A stretch of DNA of 35,295 nucleotides from an uncultured bacterium. Its GTDB lineage: Bacteria > Nitrospirota > Thermodesulfovibrionia > Thermodesulfovibrionales > Dissulfurispiraceae. A model generated the notes under the pieces. The model did no database searches and was not told where the DNA came from. It saw only the letters and a program-made list of their open reading frames with translations. Position 1 is the first letter of the stretch, and every line of letters begins with the position of its first letter. Location of the stretch: the NCBI GenBank assembly GCA_937949555.1, contig CALEDV010000042.1, forward strand, positions 1 to 35,295, in the 5' to 3' direction. Shown here piece after piece: positions 28,732-35,295 of the stretch. Both the position numbers and the translations under genes were made by a program.

Positions 28732-28924
28732 ACTATATGAGTAGTAATATATCTGCTCACCAATATAATAAAGCAAGACACAACAGGCTTTGACTTTTAA
28801 AGGGGAAATTATAAGGGAAACAACCTAAGGATTGTAAAATATCTATCCTCCAGTGTTACTAAAATTACATTGCAATTTCCACCATAAAACAAAATGTAGT
28901 AGTCACAGCCAAAAGGATTTTTTT

Positions 28925-28971
28925 ATGTCCCACAGGACATCTTTATCATCCTGCCCTCTTTGTGATATTAT
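28925..28971 (+). promoter_or_regulatory. Promoter with overlapping palindromic operator candidate
   Basis: A perfect palindrome ATGTCC-caca-GGACAT (28925-28940) sits just upstream of the expected -35 position. The -10 is TATTAT (28966-28971). The start would be near 28978, three bases before the ATG of the Cys-rich gene, giving a nearly leaderless message. Confidence 0.4.
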
Positions 28972-28980
28972 AAAACCATT

Positions 28981-29175
28981 ATGGAATGCACAGCCGAAAA
29001 AAACAAAAAATACTGTAACTGCACCTATTCATCTTGTCCAAAAAAATTGAAATGCTGTGAATGCCTTCACTATCATCGTATGAACGGAGAACTACCTGCT
29101 TGCTTCTTTAACGCAGAATATGAACGTACCTACGACCGATCTTTAAACAATTTCCTCAGGATGAAAGGTAAGTAG
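28981..29175 (+). CDS. Small Cys-rich protein, DUF6485-like
   Basis: This 64-aa protein has eight cysteines in pairs (MEC, CNC, SSC, KCCEC, ACFF) and a conserved-looking CCECLHYHRMNGELPACFF core followed by AEYERTYDRS. I recognise it as a DUF6485-type protein, a family of unknown function. The Cys/His pattern suggests metal or Fe-S binding. No Shine-Dalgarno precedes the ATG, and a TATTAT -10 element lies 10 bp upstream, so translation may be leaderless. It ends 7 bp before tRNA-Leu. Confidence 0.75.
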   Translation: MECTAEKNKKYCNCTYSSCPKKLKCCECLHYHRMNGELPACFFNAEYERTYDRSLNNFLRMKGK

Positions 29176-29182
29176 TTAATTC

Positions 29183-29265
29183 GCCGGTGTGGTGGAATGG
29201 CAGACGCGGCGGACTCAAAATCCGCTTTCCTCAGGGAAGTGAGAGTTCAAATCTCTCCACCGGCA
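29183..29265 (+). tRNA. tRNA-Leu (anticodon CAA)
   Basis: The acceptor GCCGGTG pairs with CACCGGC, with discriminator A. The anticodon stem GCGGA/TCCGC holds the loop CTCAAAA, so the anticodon is CAA, reading UUG. A long class II variable arm (TTCCTCAGGGAAGT) and the GTTCAAATC T-loop are present. The 3' CCA is not encoded. Confidence 0.97.
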
Positions 29266-29364
29266 CTTTATAACTATAGGGTCAATTCTATTTTTTATTA
29301 ATTGAGATTTCCCTCCCAATAACGACCATACTAACTTACATTGCTTGTATGAATGAGACTTCTG

Positions 29365-29373
29365 TGATAGAAT
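29365..29373 (+). promoter_or_regulatory. Extended -10 promoter candidate of the HD-GYP gene
   Basis: TG-A-TAGAAT (29365-29373) is an extended -10 element. TTGCTT at 29341 is too far (21 bp) for a normal -35. Transcription would start around 29380, four bases before the ATG. Confidence 0.35.
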
Positions 29374-29383
29374 TCATTTAATC

Positions 29384-30610
29384 ATGATTGTCAGAAAGGT
29401 TATTCAAGATCTACCCTTAAAACCTTTTAATATCAATGAATTAAAAACTGGTACACACCTCCCCTTTGATGTCTATATCAAGGACAGGGGCCTACTAATT
29501 CATTATCTGAGCAAGGGGGCCTTGTGCACTGCTGCATCTAAAGAAGAGCTTAATAAAAGGGGTATAAGCACTGCCTTTGTACACAGCAAAAATGAGGCAT
29601 CGCTCCAAGAGTATCTGGAATCTCTGGAAAAACTCAAGGCGCCAAACTTTGAGAACCCTGTGGTTTTCCAAAAATATTCCATAAATAAAGAAAAACATTT
29701 TCAGATAGACCGCTCAATACTTCAATCTGACAAGGTTCTGACCTTTGATATCCTTGTTACCGACAAGTTCCACCTAAAATCCTTGCTTTCAAAGGGTGAG
29801 ATACCTCTAAATAAACTTAAAGATTATTCTGATATTGAAGGAGACCTGCTTATCAAAAAAGAAGATGCCAACCTGTATCTGCAATACCTTGATTCCATGA
29901 CTTCATATATAAATGAAAATTACAATAAAGAGAACATCCAATTTGTTTTCCTGAAAGAAAAGACTAAGCATCTAATGATGTCCCTGCTTGAGGACCCTAA
30001 GCAGGAAGACTACCTAAGAAGGTCCTCAGAGATTATCACTGGCATCATTGAATGCATAATGGACAATAAGAACCGCATTTACGAAGGCTTTGCCTTCAAG
30101 AATATGGATTATTATACCTATACCCACTCTCTCAATGTTGCCCTCCTTTCTATAGGCTTAGCTATTGAATTAGGGCTTAAGAGAACAGATATTGAAAAAC
30201 TTGCATTAGGGGCACTCTTACACGATATTGGCAAGAGCGTCATATCCCCTGAAATAATCAACAAACAGGGAAGACTCAACAGCGCTGAGTATAAAATCAT
30301 AAGAATACATGTAACGGAGGGGGAGAAGATTCTTAGGGAGCACAAGGAACTGCACGAGGACTCCCTTATTCCACTCTTACAACACCACGAGAAACTAAGT
30401 GGCAACGGCTATCCTTCAAGGCTCAAAGGTAAGGAGATAAAGCTCTTTGGAAGGATTACTGCTATTGCAGACTGCTATGACGCCCTCACAACAAGCAGAC
30501 CCTATAGGGTGGCAAATACGCCTTTCTATGCCCTATCTATTATTGCTAAAGAGACCGGTGACTTTGATCCTGCCTTGCTTAAGATATTTATAAAAATGCT
30601 TGGGGCATAA
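29384..30610 (+). CDS. HD-GYP domain c-di-GMP phosphodiesterase-like protein
   Basis: This 408-aa soluble protein has an HD-GYP domain at about 235-400 with all the usual residues: His248 in THSLNV, His280-Asp281 in LLHDIGK, His309, His334-His335 in HHEKLSG, NGYP at 341-344 and Asp363. It should hydrolyse c-di-GMP. The N-terminal 180 residues resemble DUF3391-type regions. They appear to contain two copies of one unit: residues about 18-80, ending LQEYLESL, and about 118-172, ending YLQYLDSM. No receiver domain or membrane helix is present. No Shine-Dalgarno precedes the ATG. Confidence 0.9.
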   Translation: MIVRKVIQDLPLKPFNINELKTGTHLPFDVYIKDRGLLIHYLSKGALCTAASKEELNKRGISTAFVHSKNEASLQEYLESLEKLKAPNFENPVVFQKYSINKEKHFQIDRSILQSDKVLTFDILVTDKFHLKSLLSKGEIPLNKLKDYSDIEGDLLIKKEDANLYLQYLDSMTSYINENYNKENIQFVFLKEKTKHLMMSLLEDPKQEDYLRRSSEIITGIIECIMDNKNRIYEGFAFKNMDYYTYTHSLNVALLSIGLAIELGLKRTDIEKLALGALLHDIGKSVISPEIINKQGRLNSAEYKIIRIHVTEGEKILREHKELHEDSLIPLLQHHEKLSGNGYPSRLKGKEIKLFGRITAIADCYDALTTSRPYRVANTPFYALSIIAKETGDFDPALLKIFIKMLGA

Positions 30611-30840
30611 GATAGATTTAGATCAAAAATTATTACTTGCTTTTGCTTATTGCGGTGCACTCCATTGTTTACTCATTTTTTAAAATTTCTTTAACAAGCC
30701 TGCTAACAAAGAGTTAGTCTTCTTTGACAATGTAGAGGTTAAACTGCATGACAGGCTTAAAGACTCACAGAAAAGGTCATGACTGTTGTTTTTTTTAGTT
30801 CAATCAAGCAGAGGGTTCCCATCAATCAATATTTTTATGC

Positions 30841-30869
30841 TTGACATATAACTCAATTTATTCTAAAGT
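30841..30869 (+). promoter_or_regulatory. Promoter of the hydrogenase operon
   Basis: A perfect TTGACA (30841-30846), a 17-bp spacer and TAAAGT (30864-30869) lie 39 bp before the small-subunit ATG. No sigma54 element was seen. The 230 bp further upstream contain an inverted pair AAGCCTG (30696-30702)/CAGGCTT (30752-30758) of unknown meaning. Confidence 0.55.
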
Positions 30870-30907
30870 TTATGCTACAAAAAGTAATATCCTAAAAGGA
30901 GGGGATT

Positions 30908-31981
30908 ATGAAGGAAGAAAGCCTCTTTGAATCATTGTTGCGAAGAGGGGTCTCAAGAAGAGACTTTATGAAGTTTTGCACCTCTATGGCTGCAACGCTG
31001 GCACTTCCAACGGCATTCTCTGCACAGATAGCAGAGGCCCTTGAGAAGAAGCAAAAACCCTATGTAGTATGGCTTGAATTGTCAGATTGCGCTGGAGATT
31101 CAGAAGCCATTCTGAGAGCTTCAAGACCCACAATTGGTCAATTAGTCCTTGATGTAATCTCATTAGAATACCATGAGACCATCATGGCGCCCTCTGGTCA
31201 CAGTGCTGAAAAATCGCTACAGGATGTAGTGAAAAACCACAAGGGCAAGTACATTGCAATAGTCGAAGGCGCTATTCCTTTGAAAGATGGCGGTATATAC
31301 TGCACCGTAGGAGGAAGGACAGCCCTTGAGATTGCAAAAGAGGTTTGCGGCAATGCAATGGCTACCTTAGCAGTAGGCTCCTGTGCAAGCTTTGGCGGGG
31401 TAGCAGCAGCCAAACCAAACCCCACACAGTGTGTAGGCGTAAAAGAAGCCCTGCCTTCAGCAACGGTGGTAAATCTGCCTGGCTGTCCAGTGAACCCAGA
31501 AAATGTTACGGCCACAGTTGTCCATTTCTTAACCTTCGGCGCACTTCCAGCCCTTGATAAAAACCATCGTCCTCTTTTTGCATACGGCAAAAGGATCCAT
31601 GACAACTGCGAGAGAAGACCTCACTTTGATGCCGGCCAGTTCGTGAAGAAATGGGGCGATGAAGGGCACAGATTAGGATGGTGTCTCTATGAGGTAGGTT
31701 GTAAAGGGCCTCAAGCCTATATGAACTGCCCAACAATCAGGTATAACGAAGGCACAAGTTGGCCTGTAATGGCAGGACATCCTTGTTTTGCCTGTGCAAT
31801 GCCTCAAAGTTGGGATGCCCTAGGCCCTATATACAGCAGGCTTCCAAATGTACCAGGCGCAAGCTATCAGGCAACGGCTGACAAGGTCGGTGTAGCCGTA
31901 GTAGGAGCAGCAGCAGCAGGTGTTGCAGCCCATGCAATAATCAGAGCCTCTACTTCAAAGGGAAAGCAGGAAGATAAATAA
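30908..31981 (+). CDS. hyaA: [NiFe] hydrogenase small subunit with Asp in the proximal cluster site
   Basis: This 357-aa electron-transfer subunit starts with a twin-arginine signal SRRDFMKF (16-23) and a hydrophobic stretch, and ends with a membrane-anchoring helix (about 327-347). It is therefore exported folded and faces the periplasm. Fe-S ligands are visible. Proximal: Cys61, Cys159 (GSCASFGG) and Cys193 (PGCPVNP). Distal: His231, Cys234, Cys259 and Cys265. Medial: Cys274, Cys293 and Cys296. The fourth proximal ligand of the usual CxxC is Asp64 here (CAGDSE, codon GAT). A 3Cys-1Asp proximal cluster is known in the actinobacterial-type hydrogenases, so this is a plausible functional variant. 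AAAAGGAGGGG precedes the ATG. The large subunit follows 44 bp later. Confidence 0.95.
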   Translation: MKEESLFESLLRRGVSRRDFMKFCTSMAATLALPTAFSAQIAEALEKKQKPYVVWLELSDCAGDSEAILRASRPTIGQLVLDVISLEYHETIMAPSGHSAEKSLQDVVKNHKGKYIAIVEGAIPLKDGGIYCTVGGRTALEIAKEVCGNAMATLAVGSCASFGGVAAAKPNPTQCVGVKEALPSATVVNLPGCPVNPENVTATVVHFLTFGALPALDKNHRPLFAYGKRIHDNCERRPHFDAGQFVKKWGDEGHRLGWCLYEVGCKGPQAYMNCPTIRYNEGTSWPVMAGHPCFACAMPQSWDALGPIYSRLPNVPGASYQATADKVGVAVVGAAAAGVAAHAIIRASTSKGKQEDK

Positions 31982-32025
31982 GGATAAAAAAATACAAAAG
32001 GAAAACATAAAAGGAGGTTTACTTC

Positions 32026-33735
32026 ATGGCAAAAATAGCAATAGACCCAGTAACAAGGATTGAAGGCCACCTTAGATTAGAAGTTGAGATTGACGGAGGC
32101 AAGGTAAAAGATGCCTGGGCATCAGGAACGATGTGGAGAGGCATGGAACTTATTGTAAAAAACAGGGATCCCAGAGAGGTCTGGGCAATACTATCCCGTA
32201 TATGAGGGGTCTGAACAACGGTTCATTCCACCAGCTCCGTGAGAGCTGTAGAAAACGCCCTTGGAATCACAATCCCAGAGAATGCAAGGATTATAAGAAA
32301 CATTATTTCAGGCATACAGTACGTACAGGACCATGTTATTCATTTTTATCATCTTCATGCCCTTGACTGGGTAGATGTTACAGGTGCATTAAAGGCTGAC
32401 CCTGCAAAGACAGCAGCCCTTGCACAGACAATCTCAGATTGGCCCAACAGCTCCCCTGTATATTTCAAGGCAGTCCAGGGGAAGGTCAAGGCGCTTGTGG
32501 AGAGCGGACAATTAGGCATATTCGCCAATGGATACTGGGGGCATCCAGCATACAAGCTTCCACCTGAGGCAAACCTAATGGCAGTAGCGCATTACCTTGA
32601 GGCATTAGAGTGGCAGAAAGAGGTTATAAAGATGCAGGCATTCCTGGGCGCCAAAAACCCCCATCCTCAGACCTTCCTTGTAGGCGGTATGGCAATGCCC
32701 ATTGATCCTAACAGCCAAAATGCCATAAATGCAGGTTCTTTGGCTTTAATGCTTGATCTTGCTAAGAAGGCTCAAGACTTTGTGGAAAAGGTATATATCC
32801 CTGATCTCCTTGCTGTGGCAAGCTTCTATAAGGATTGGGCATCCATAGGTGGCGGAGTTCCTAACTATTTATCCTATGGCGAGTTTCAGCAAGACACAAA
32901 GAGCAACACTACAAATTGCTGGCTTCCTGCAGGCTTTATACGCAACAGGGACCTCAGCAAGGTAGAACCAGTGGACCACAAAAAAGTCACAGAAGATGTT
33001 GCCTATGCATGGTATAAGTACAGCGACGATGACAAGAAGGGCAAACATCCTTGGGATGGCGAATCTACACCTAACTACACAGGGCCCAAACCGCCCTATG
33101 AGTTTCTCGATACATCCAATAAATACTCCTGGGTAAAGGCAATAAGGTACGACGGACTATCTACAGAGGTTGGACCCCTTTCAAGGATGTTAGTTGCTTA
33201 CGCAAGCGGTCATAAGAGGGTGAAGGAAGTGGTTGATATGGTGCTTGGCAAACTTGGTGTGGGTCCTGCAGCCCTGTTCTCCACATTAGGGCGTACCGCA
33301 GCAAGGGGTATTGAGACACTGGTAACTGCTGAGATGCTCCCTGTATGGATAAATGAGCTTGCAGCCAACATGAAAAAGGGCGACCTAAAGATACACAGCG
33401 GCGACAAGTGGGATCCCTCTACCTGGCCCGCAGAGGCAAAGGGTTATGGTTTTCATGAGGCGCCTCGTGGCGCCCTATGTCATTGGGTGGTAATCAAAGA
33501 CAAGAAGGTTGCCAATTATCAATGTGTAGTGCCAGGCGGATGGAACTCAGCTCCACGGGACGCAAAGGGGCAAAGGGGACCCTTTGAGGAATCACTCATT
33601 GGAACACCCATAGCAGACCCTAAGAAGCCTATTGAGATTCTGAGGACTATCCATTCCTTTGACCCATGTATGGCATGCGCTATCCATATTGTTGATAAGG
33701 AAGGCAACGAGTTAATCAAGGTAAGGGCAAAATAA
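32026..33735 (+). CDS. hyaB: [NiFe] hydrogenase large subunit with two in-frame TGA codons (putative double selenocysteine)
   Basis: This is the catalytic H2-activating subunit, 569 residues if both TGA codons are read. The ATG at 32026 has AAAGGAGG upstream. The frame is continuous with the ORF opening at 32239 (213 nt, 71 codons), so there is no frameshift. Codons 60 (32203-32205) and 63 (32212-32214) are TGA. They occupy the two cysteines of the L1 nickel-ligand motif, RIxGVxTTVH (58-67), which normally reads RxCGxCxxxH. The flanking sequence is intact: RIEGH with Glu13 upstream, SSVRAVENALG downstream. The C-terminal L2 motif DPCMACAIH (546-554) has normal Cys codons, TGT and TGC. The 15 residues after His554 are the maturation peptide removed by the protease encoded downstream. 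Selenocysteine at both sites is my inference. A pseudogene is the alternative. Confidence 0.85.
32226..32253 (+). promoter_or_regulatory. SECIS-like hairpin after the hydrogenase TGA codons
   Basis: A perfect 6-bp stem CAGCTC/GAGCTG (32232-32237, 32243-32248) closes a five-base loop CGTGA with G as its second base. It extends through A-T and TTC/GAA pairs with a bulged C and one mismatch. The loop begins 23 nt after the second TGA and 32 nt after the first, within the distance range expected for bacterial SECIS elements. Confidence 0.5.
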
Positions 33736-33747
33736 GGAGGCTATAAA

Positions 33748-34401
33748 ATGGCACGAGAATATATCTGGGAAGTGCCTGTAAGGGTAACACACTGGGTAAA
33801 TGTAATAAGCATCCTTGCCCTTTCAATAACAGGCCTGTACATAGGAGATCCCTATGCACAAGGGGCTGACGAGCACTCAATGCTAATGGGCAAGATGAGG
33901 TTCTTTCACTTTATATTTGCTTATATCTTTATTGCCAGCCTGATTGTTAGGGTCTACTGGTGGTTTGTGGGCAACAAGTATGCCCGTCTTGACCAGTTTA
34001 TACCCTTAAGTGGAGAGCGATGGAAGAACCTAATTGACACAGCTTTGTTTTATGGTTTTATGAAGAAGGACCTGCCTCACTCCCCTGGACATACAGGGCT
34101 AGCGGGATTTACCTACTTCTTCTTAATTCTGCTCTTTGTATTAGAGATAATAACGGGATTTGCACTCTATTCACAGAGTCATGAAGGAGGGGCTATATGG
34201 ACACTGCTTGGTGGATGGATGTTGCCAGTGCTTGGTGTAGGCATGGTGCGTTTTATACATCATGTTATAATGTGGCTTATTGCAGTGTTTGTGATAATCC
34301 ATGTGTATATTTCAGTGCACAACAATATCATTGAGAAAAACAGTCTTGTAATGTCCATATTCAATGGATACAAAAACTTCCAGGACAGGCAGCATCATTG
34401 A
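33748..34401 (+). CDS. hyaC: Hydrogenase cytochrome b subunit
   Basis: This 217-aa integral membrane di-heme cytochrome b of the HyaC/HupC type passes electrons from the hydrogenase to the quinone pool. Four membrane helices are visible, at about 15-33, 52-74, 118-141 and 168-191. Candidate heme ligands are His15, His54, His171/His172 and His185. It starts 12 bp after the large subunit with AAGGAGG upstream. Its TGA stop overlaps the TTG start of the protease gene. Presence of this subunit argues for respiratory H2 uptake at the membrane. Confidence 0.94.
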   Translation: MAREYIWEVPVRVTHWVNVISILALSITGLYIGDPYAQGADEHSMLMGKMRFFHFIFAYIFIASLIVRVYWWFVGNKYARLDQFIPLSGERWKNLIDTALFYGFMKKDLPHSPGHTGLAGFTYFFLILLFVLEIITGFALYSQSHEGGAIWTLLGGWMLPVLGVGMVRFIHHVIMWLIAVFVIIHVYISVHNNIIEKNSLVMSIFNGYKNFQDRQHH

Positions 34402-34886
34402 AAACTGTCCTAATTGGTCTTGGAAATATAGTTCTCAGTGATGAAGGTATCGGGGTCCATGCAATAAACGTCATTAAGCAAAGGTGTACCTTTGAACCTC
34501 CTGTGGAGGTAGTGGATGGCGGCACACTGGGCCTCGACCTTCTCTCCTATTTTGAGGGAAAAGATGCGGTAGTCATTGTTGATGCCGTAAACTTCAATAG
34601 AGAGCCAGGATTCATTTCAATCCTAAGAGATGAAGAGATACCTTCTACCATTAATATGAAACTGACAGTGCATCATATAGGGCTTTCGGATATACTTTCC
34701 TCTCTGCGTCTGCTTGGCAAAAGCCCAAAGCAAATTATCCTTGTGGGCATTCAGCCTGAATCCCTTGAGATGGGGCTTGAGATGACCCATACCCTAAAAT
34801 CAAGACTAAAAGAGGTTGTAGATACAACAATAGAACAATTAAAGGAGATAGGCCACAGATGTGTCTCGCAATCCCCTCAAAGATAA
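34398..34886 (+). CDS. hyaD: Hydrogenase maturation endopeptidase
   Basis: This 162-aa HyaD/HybD-type protease cleaves the C-terminal extension of the large subunit after nickel insertion. GLGNIVLSDEGIGVH at the N-terminus carries Glu16, and Asp62 (VDAVNF) and His92/His93 complete the nickel-sensing site. The start must be the TTG at 34398, because no other start precedes the conserved GIGN-like motif. It overlaps the cytochrome stop by 4 bp. Its presence fits the intact 15-residue extension of the large subunit and argues that the latter is a working gene. Confidence 0.93.
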   Translation: MKTVLIGLGNIVLSDEGIGVHAINVIKQRCTFEPPVEVVDGGTLGLDLLSYFEGKDAVVIVDAVNFNREPGFISILRDEEIPSTINMKLTVHHIGLSDILSSLRLLGKSPKQIILVGIQPESLEMGLEMTHTLKSRLKEVVDTTIEQLKEIGHRCVSQSPQR

Positions 34887-35158
34887 TAAGCATTGACAAC
34901 CTTATGGCAACTGTTGATATCTATGGTGCCCGTAGAGATGTTAGTCTTATGTTAATGCCTGAGGAGGCACAGGTAGGAGAGTATGTGCTCGTTCATGCAG
35001 GCTTTGCCCTCCAGAAGATAGATGAGGAGGCAGCCATGGAGTCCCTTAAACTACTAAAAGAATATGAAGAACTCCTTGCCCAAGAAGAAGAGAACTACTT
35101 TAATACCCAGGAGGATCCCTATCCCAAGGGAAATACTATTTCCGAGATCCAGCGATAA
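34859..35158 (+). CDS. hypC: Hydrogenase assembly chaperone HypC/HupF family
   Basis: This 99-aa chaperone begins MCLAIPSKI, with the essential Cys2 that carries the Fe(CN)2CO precursor with HypD. His46 lies in VHAGFALQKID. The C-terminal 35 residues are an acidic extension (EYEELLAQEEEN). It overlaps hyaD by 28 bp in another frame. HypA, B, D, E and F are not in the window and may lie elsewhere. Confidence 0.93.
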   Translation: MCLAIPSKIISIDNLMATVDIYGARRDVSLMLMPEEAQVGEYVLVHAGFALQKIDEEAAMESLKLLKEYEELLAQEEENYFNTQEDPYPKGNTISEIQR

Positions 35159-35215
35159 GGATAAGTCTCTTTCCTTCAGAAGCTCTGTTTTGACAGTTCT
35201 AATGCTCCTTACGCT

Positions 35216-35259
35216 ACAGCAGTAAAACTCACCCTTGGGGTTCAAACAACTACTGCTGT
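35216..35259 (+). terminator. Inverted repeat after the hydrogenase operon
   Basis: ACAGCAGTA (35216-35224) and TACTGCTGT (35251-35259) form a perfect 9-bp stem around a 26-nt loop, 57 bp after hypC. No clear T run follows, so termination is possible but not certain. Confidence 0.35.
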
Positions 35260-35295
35260 TTAACGCTTCAGTCGCAAAGAACCGTTGCCAAAACA

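Noticed and set aside
28515..28732. CRISPR array or rRNA fragment
   Set aside because: There is one pair of inverted arms, no regularly spaced direct repeats, and no rRNA signature.
28853..29050. Plus-strand 65-aa ORF overlapping the Cys-rich gene
   Set aside because: It overlaps the better supported DUF6485-like frame and resembles no protein family I know.
30696..30758. Nickel-sensing riboswitch before the hydrogenase
   Set aside because: Only a 7-bp inverted pair is present, the conserved boxes do not match, and the likely promoter at 30841 lies downstream of it.
32203..32214. TGA reassigned to an amino acid genome-wide
   Set aside because: Several genes in the window, such as cheA, cheR and gcvH, end with TGA in tight ATGA overlaps, so TGA is a normal stop here.
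32026..32238. Frameshift or truncated N-terminus of the hydrogenase large subunit, with the gene starting at 32239
   Set aside because: The upstream 71 codons are in the same frame and encode the conserved RIEGH region. Only two TGA codons interrupt it, both at conserved Cys positions, so a shift is not needed to explain the data.

Overview
The window looks like the chromosome of a Gram-negative, anaerobic or facultatively hydrogen-using bacterium. It has a Tat-exported membrane-bound hydrogenase, a chemoreceptor with a periplasmic zinc-binding-type domain, the compact ffs-dnaX-ybaB-recR block and many c-di-GMP and two-component genes. Gene content and style recall Nitrospirota (Thermodesulfovibrio-like) or deltaproteobacterial lineages. 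That placement is a guess from gene content, not a measured one. TGA is used as an ordinary stop in several genes (the cheA, cheR and gcvH ends), so the code is standard.

Layout. 1-514 has no gene. 515-7275 (minus) is a run of ftsB, a GH57 amylopullulanase-like enzyme, a CHASE2-PP2C phosphatase, a double-FHA protein and a Ser/Thr kinase with a cNMP-binding-like tail, next to enolase. 8792-10566 (minus) holds lipoamide dehydrogenase and GcvH. 10663-20848 (minus) is one tight chemosensory operon with the gene set of the Wsp system (cheW, cheR-TPR, cheW, MCP, cheA-REC, cheB). The usual GGDEF output is absent. In its place are two related REC proteins, one ending in a putative zinc ribbon and one continuing into a hybrid histidine kinase. 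20933-23644 (plus) is SRP RNA, dnaX, ybaB, recR. 23730-25751 is an unrecognised PilZ-HDOD-like protein whose C-terminus resembles a dead NtrC-type AAA+ domain. 26038-28431 (minus) holds a SagB-type nitroreductase and a five-repeat S1 protein. 28517-28731 is a MITE-like inverted repeat with a 5-bp target duplication. Then come a small Cys-rich DUF6485-type gene, tRNA-Leu(CAA) and an HD-GYP protein.

The most striking region is 30908-35158 (plus), a [NiFe] hydrogenase operon: small subunit, large subunit, cytochrome b, maturation protease, HypC. The large-subunit gene is open from ATG 32026 to 33735 in one frame except for two TGA codons (32203 and 32212). These fall exactly on the two cysteines of the N-terminal nickel-binding motif RxCGxCxxxH. 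A hairpin with SECIS-like geometry follows 11 nt after the second TGA. The simplest reading is a hydrogenase with two selenocysteines in the L1 motif, unlike the familiar [NiFeSe] enzymes, where a single Sec sits in the C-terminal motif. The partner small subunit also has Asp in place of one proximal-cluster Cys. Together these suggest an unusual, possibly undescribed active-site and cluster arrangement.
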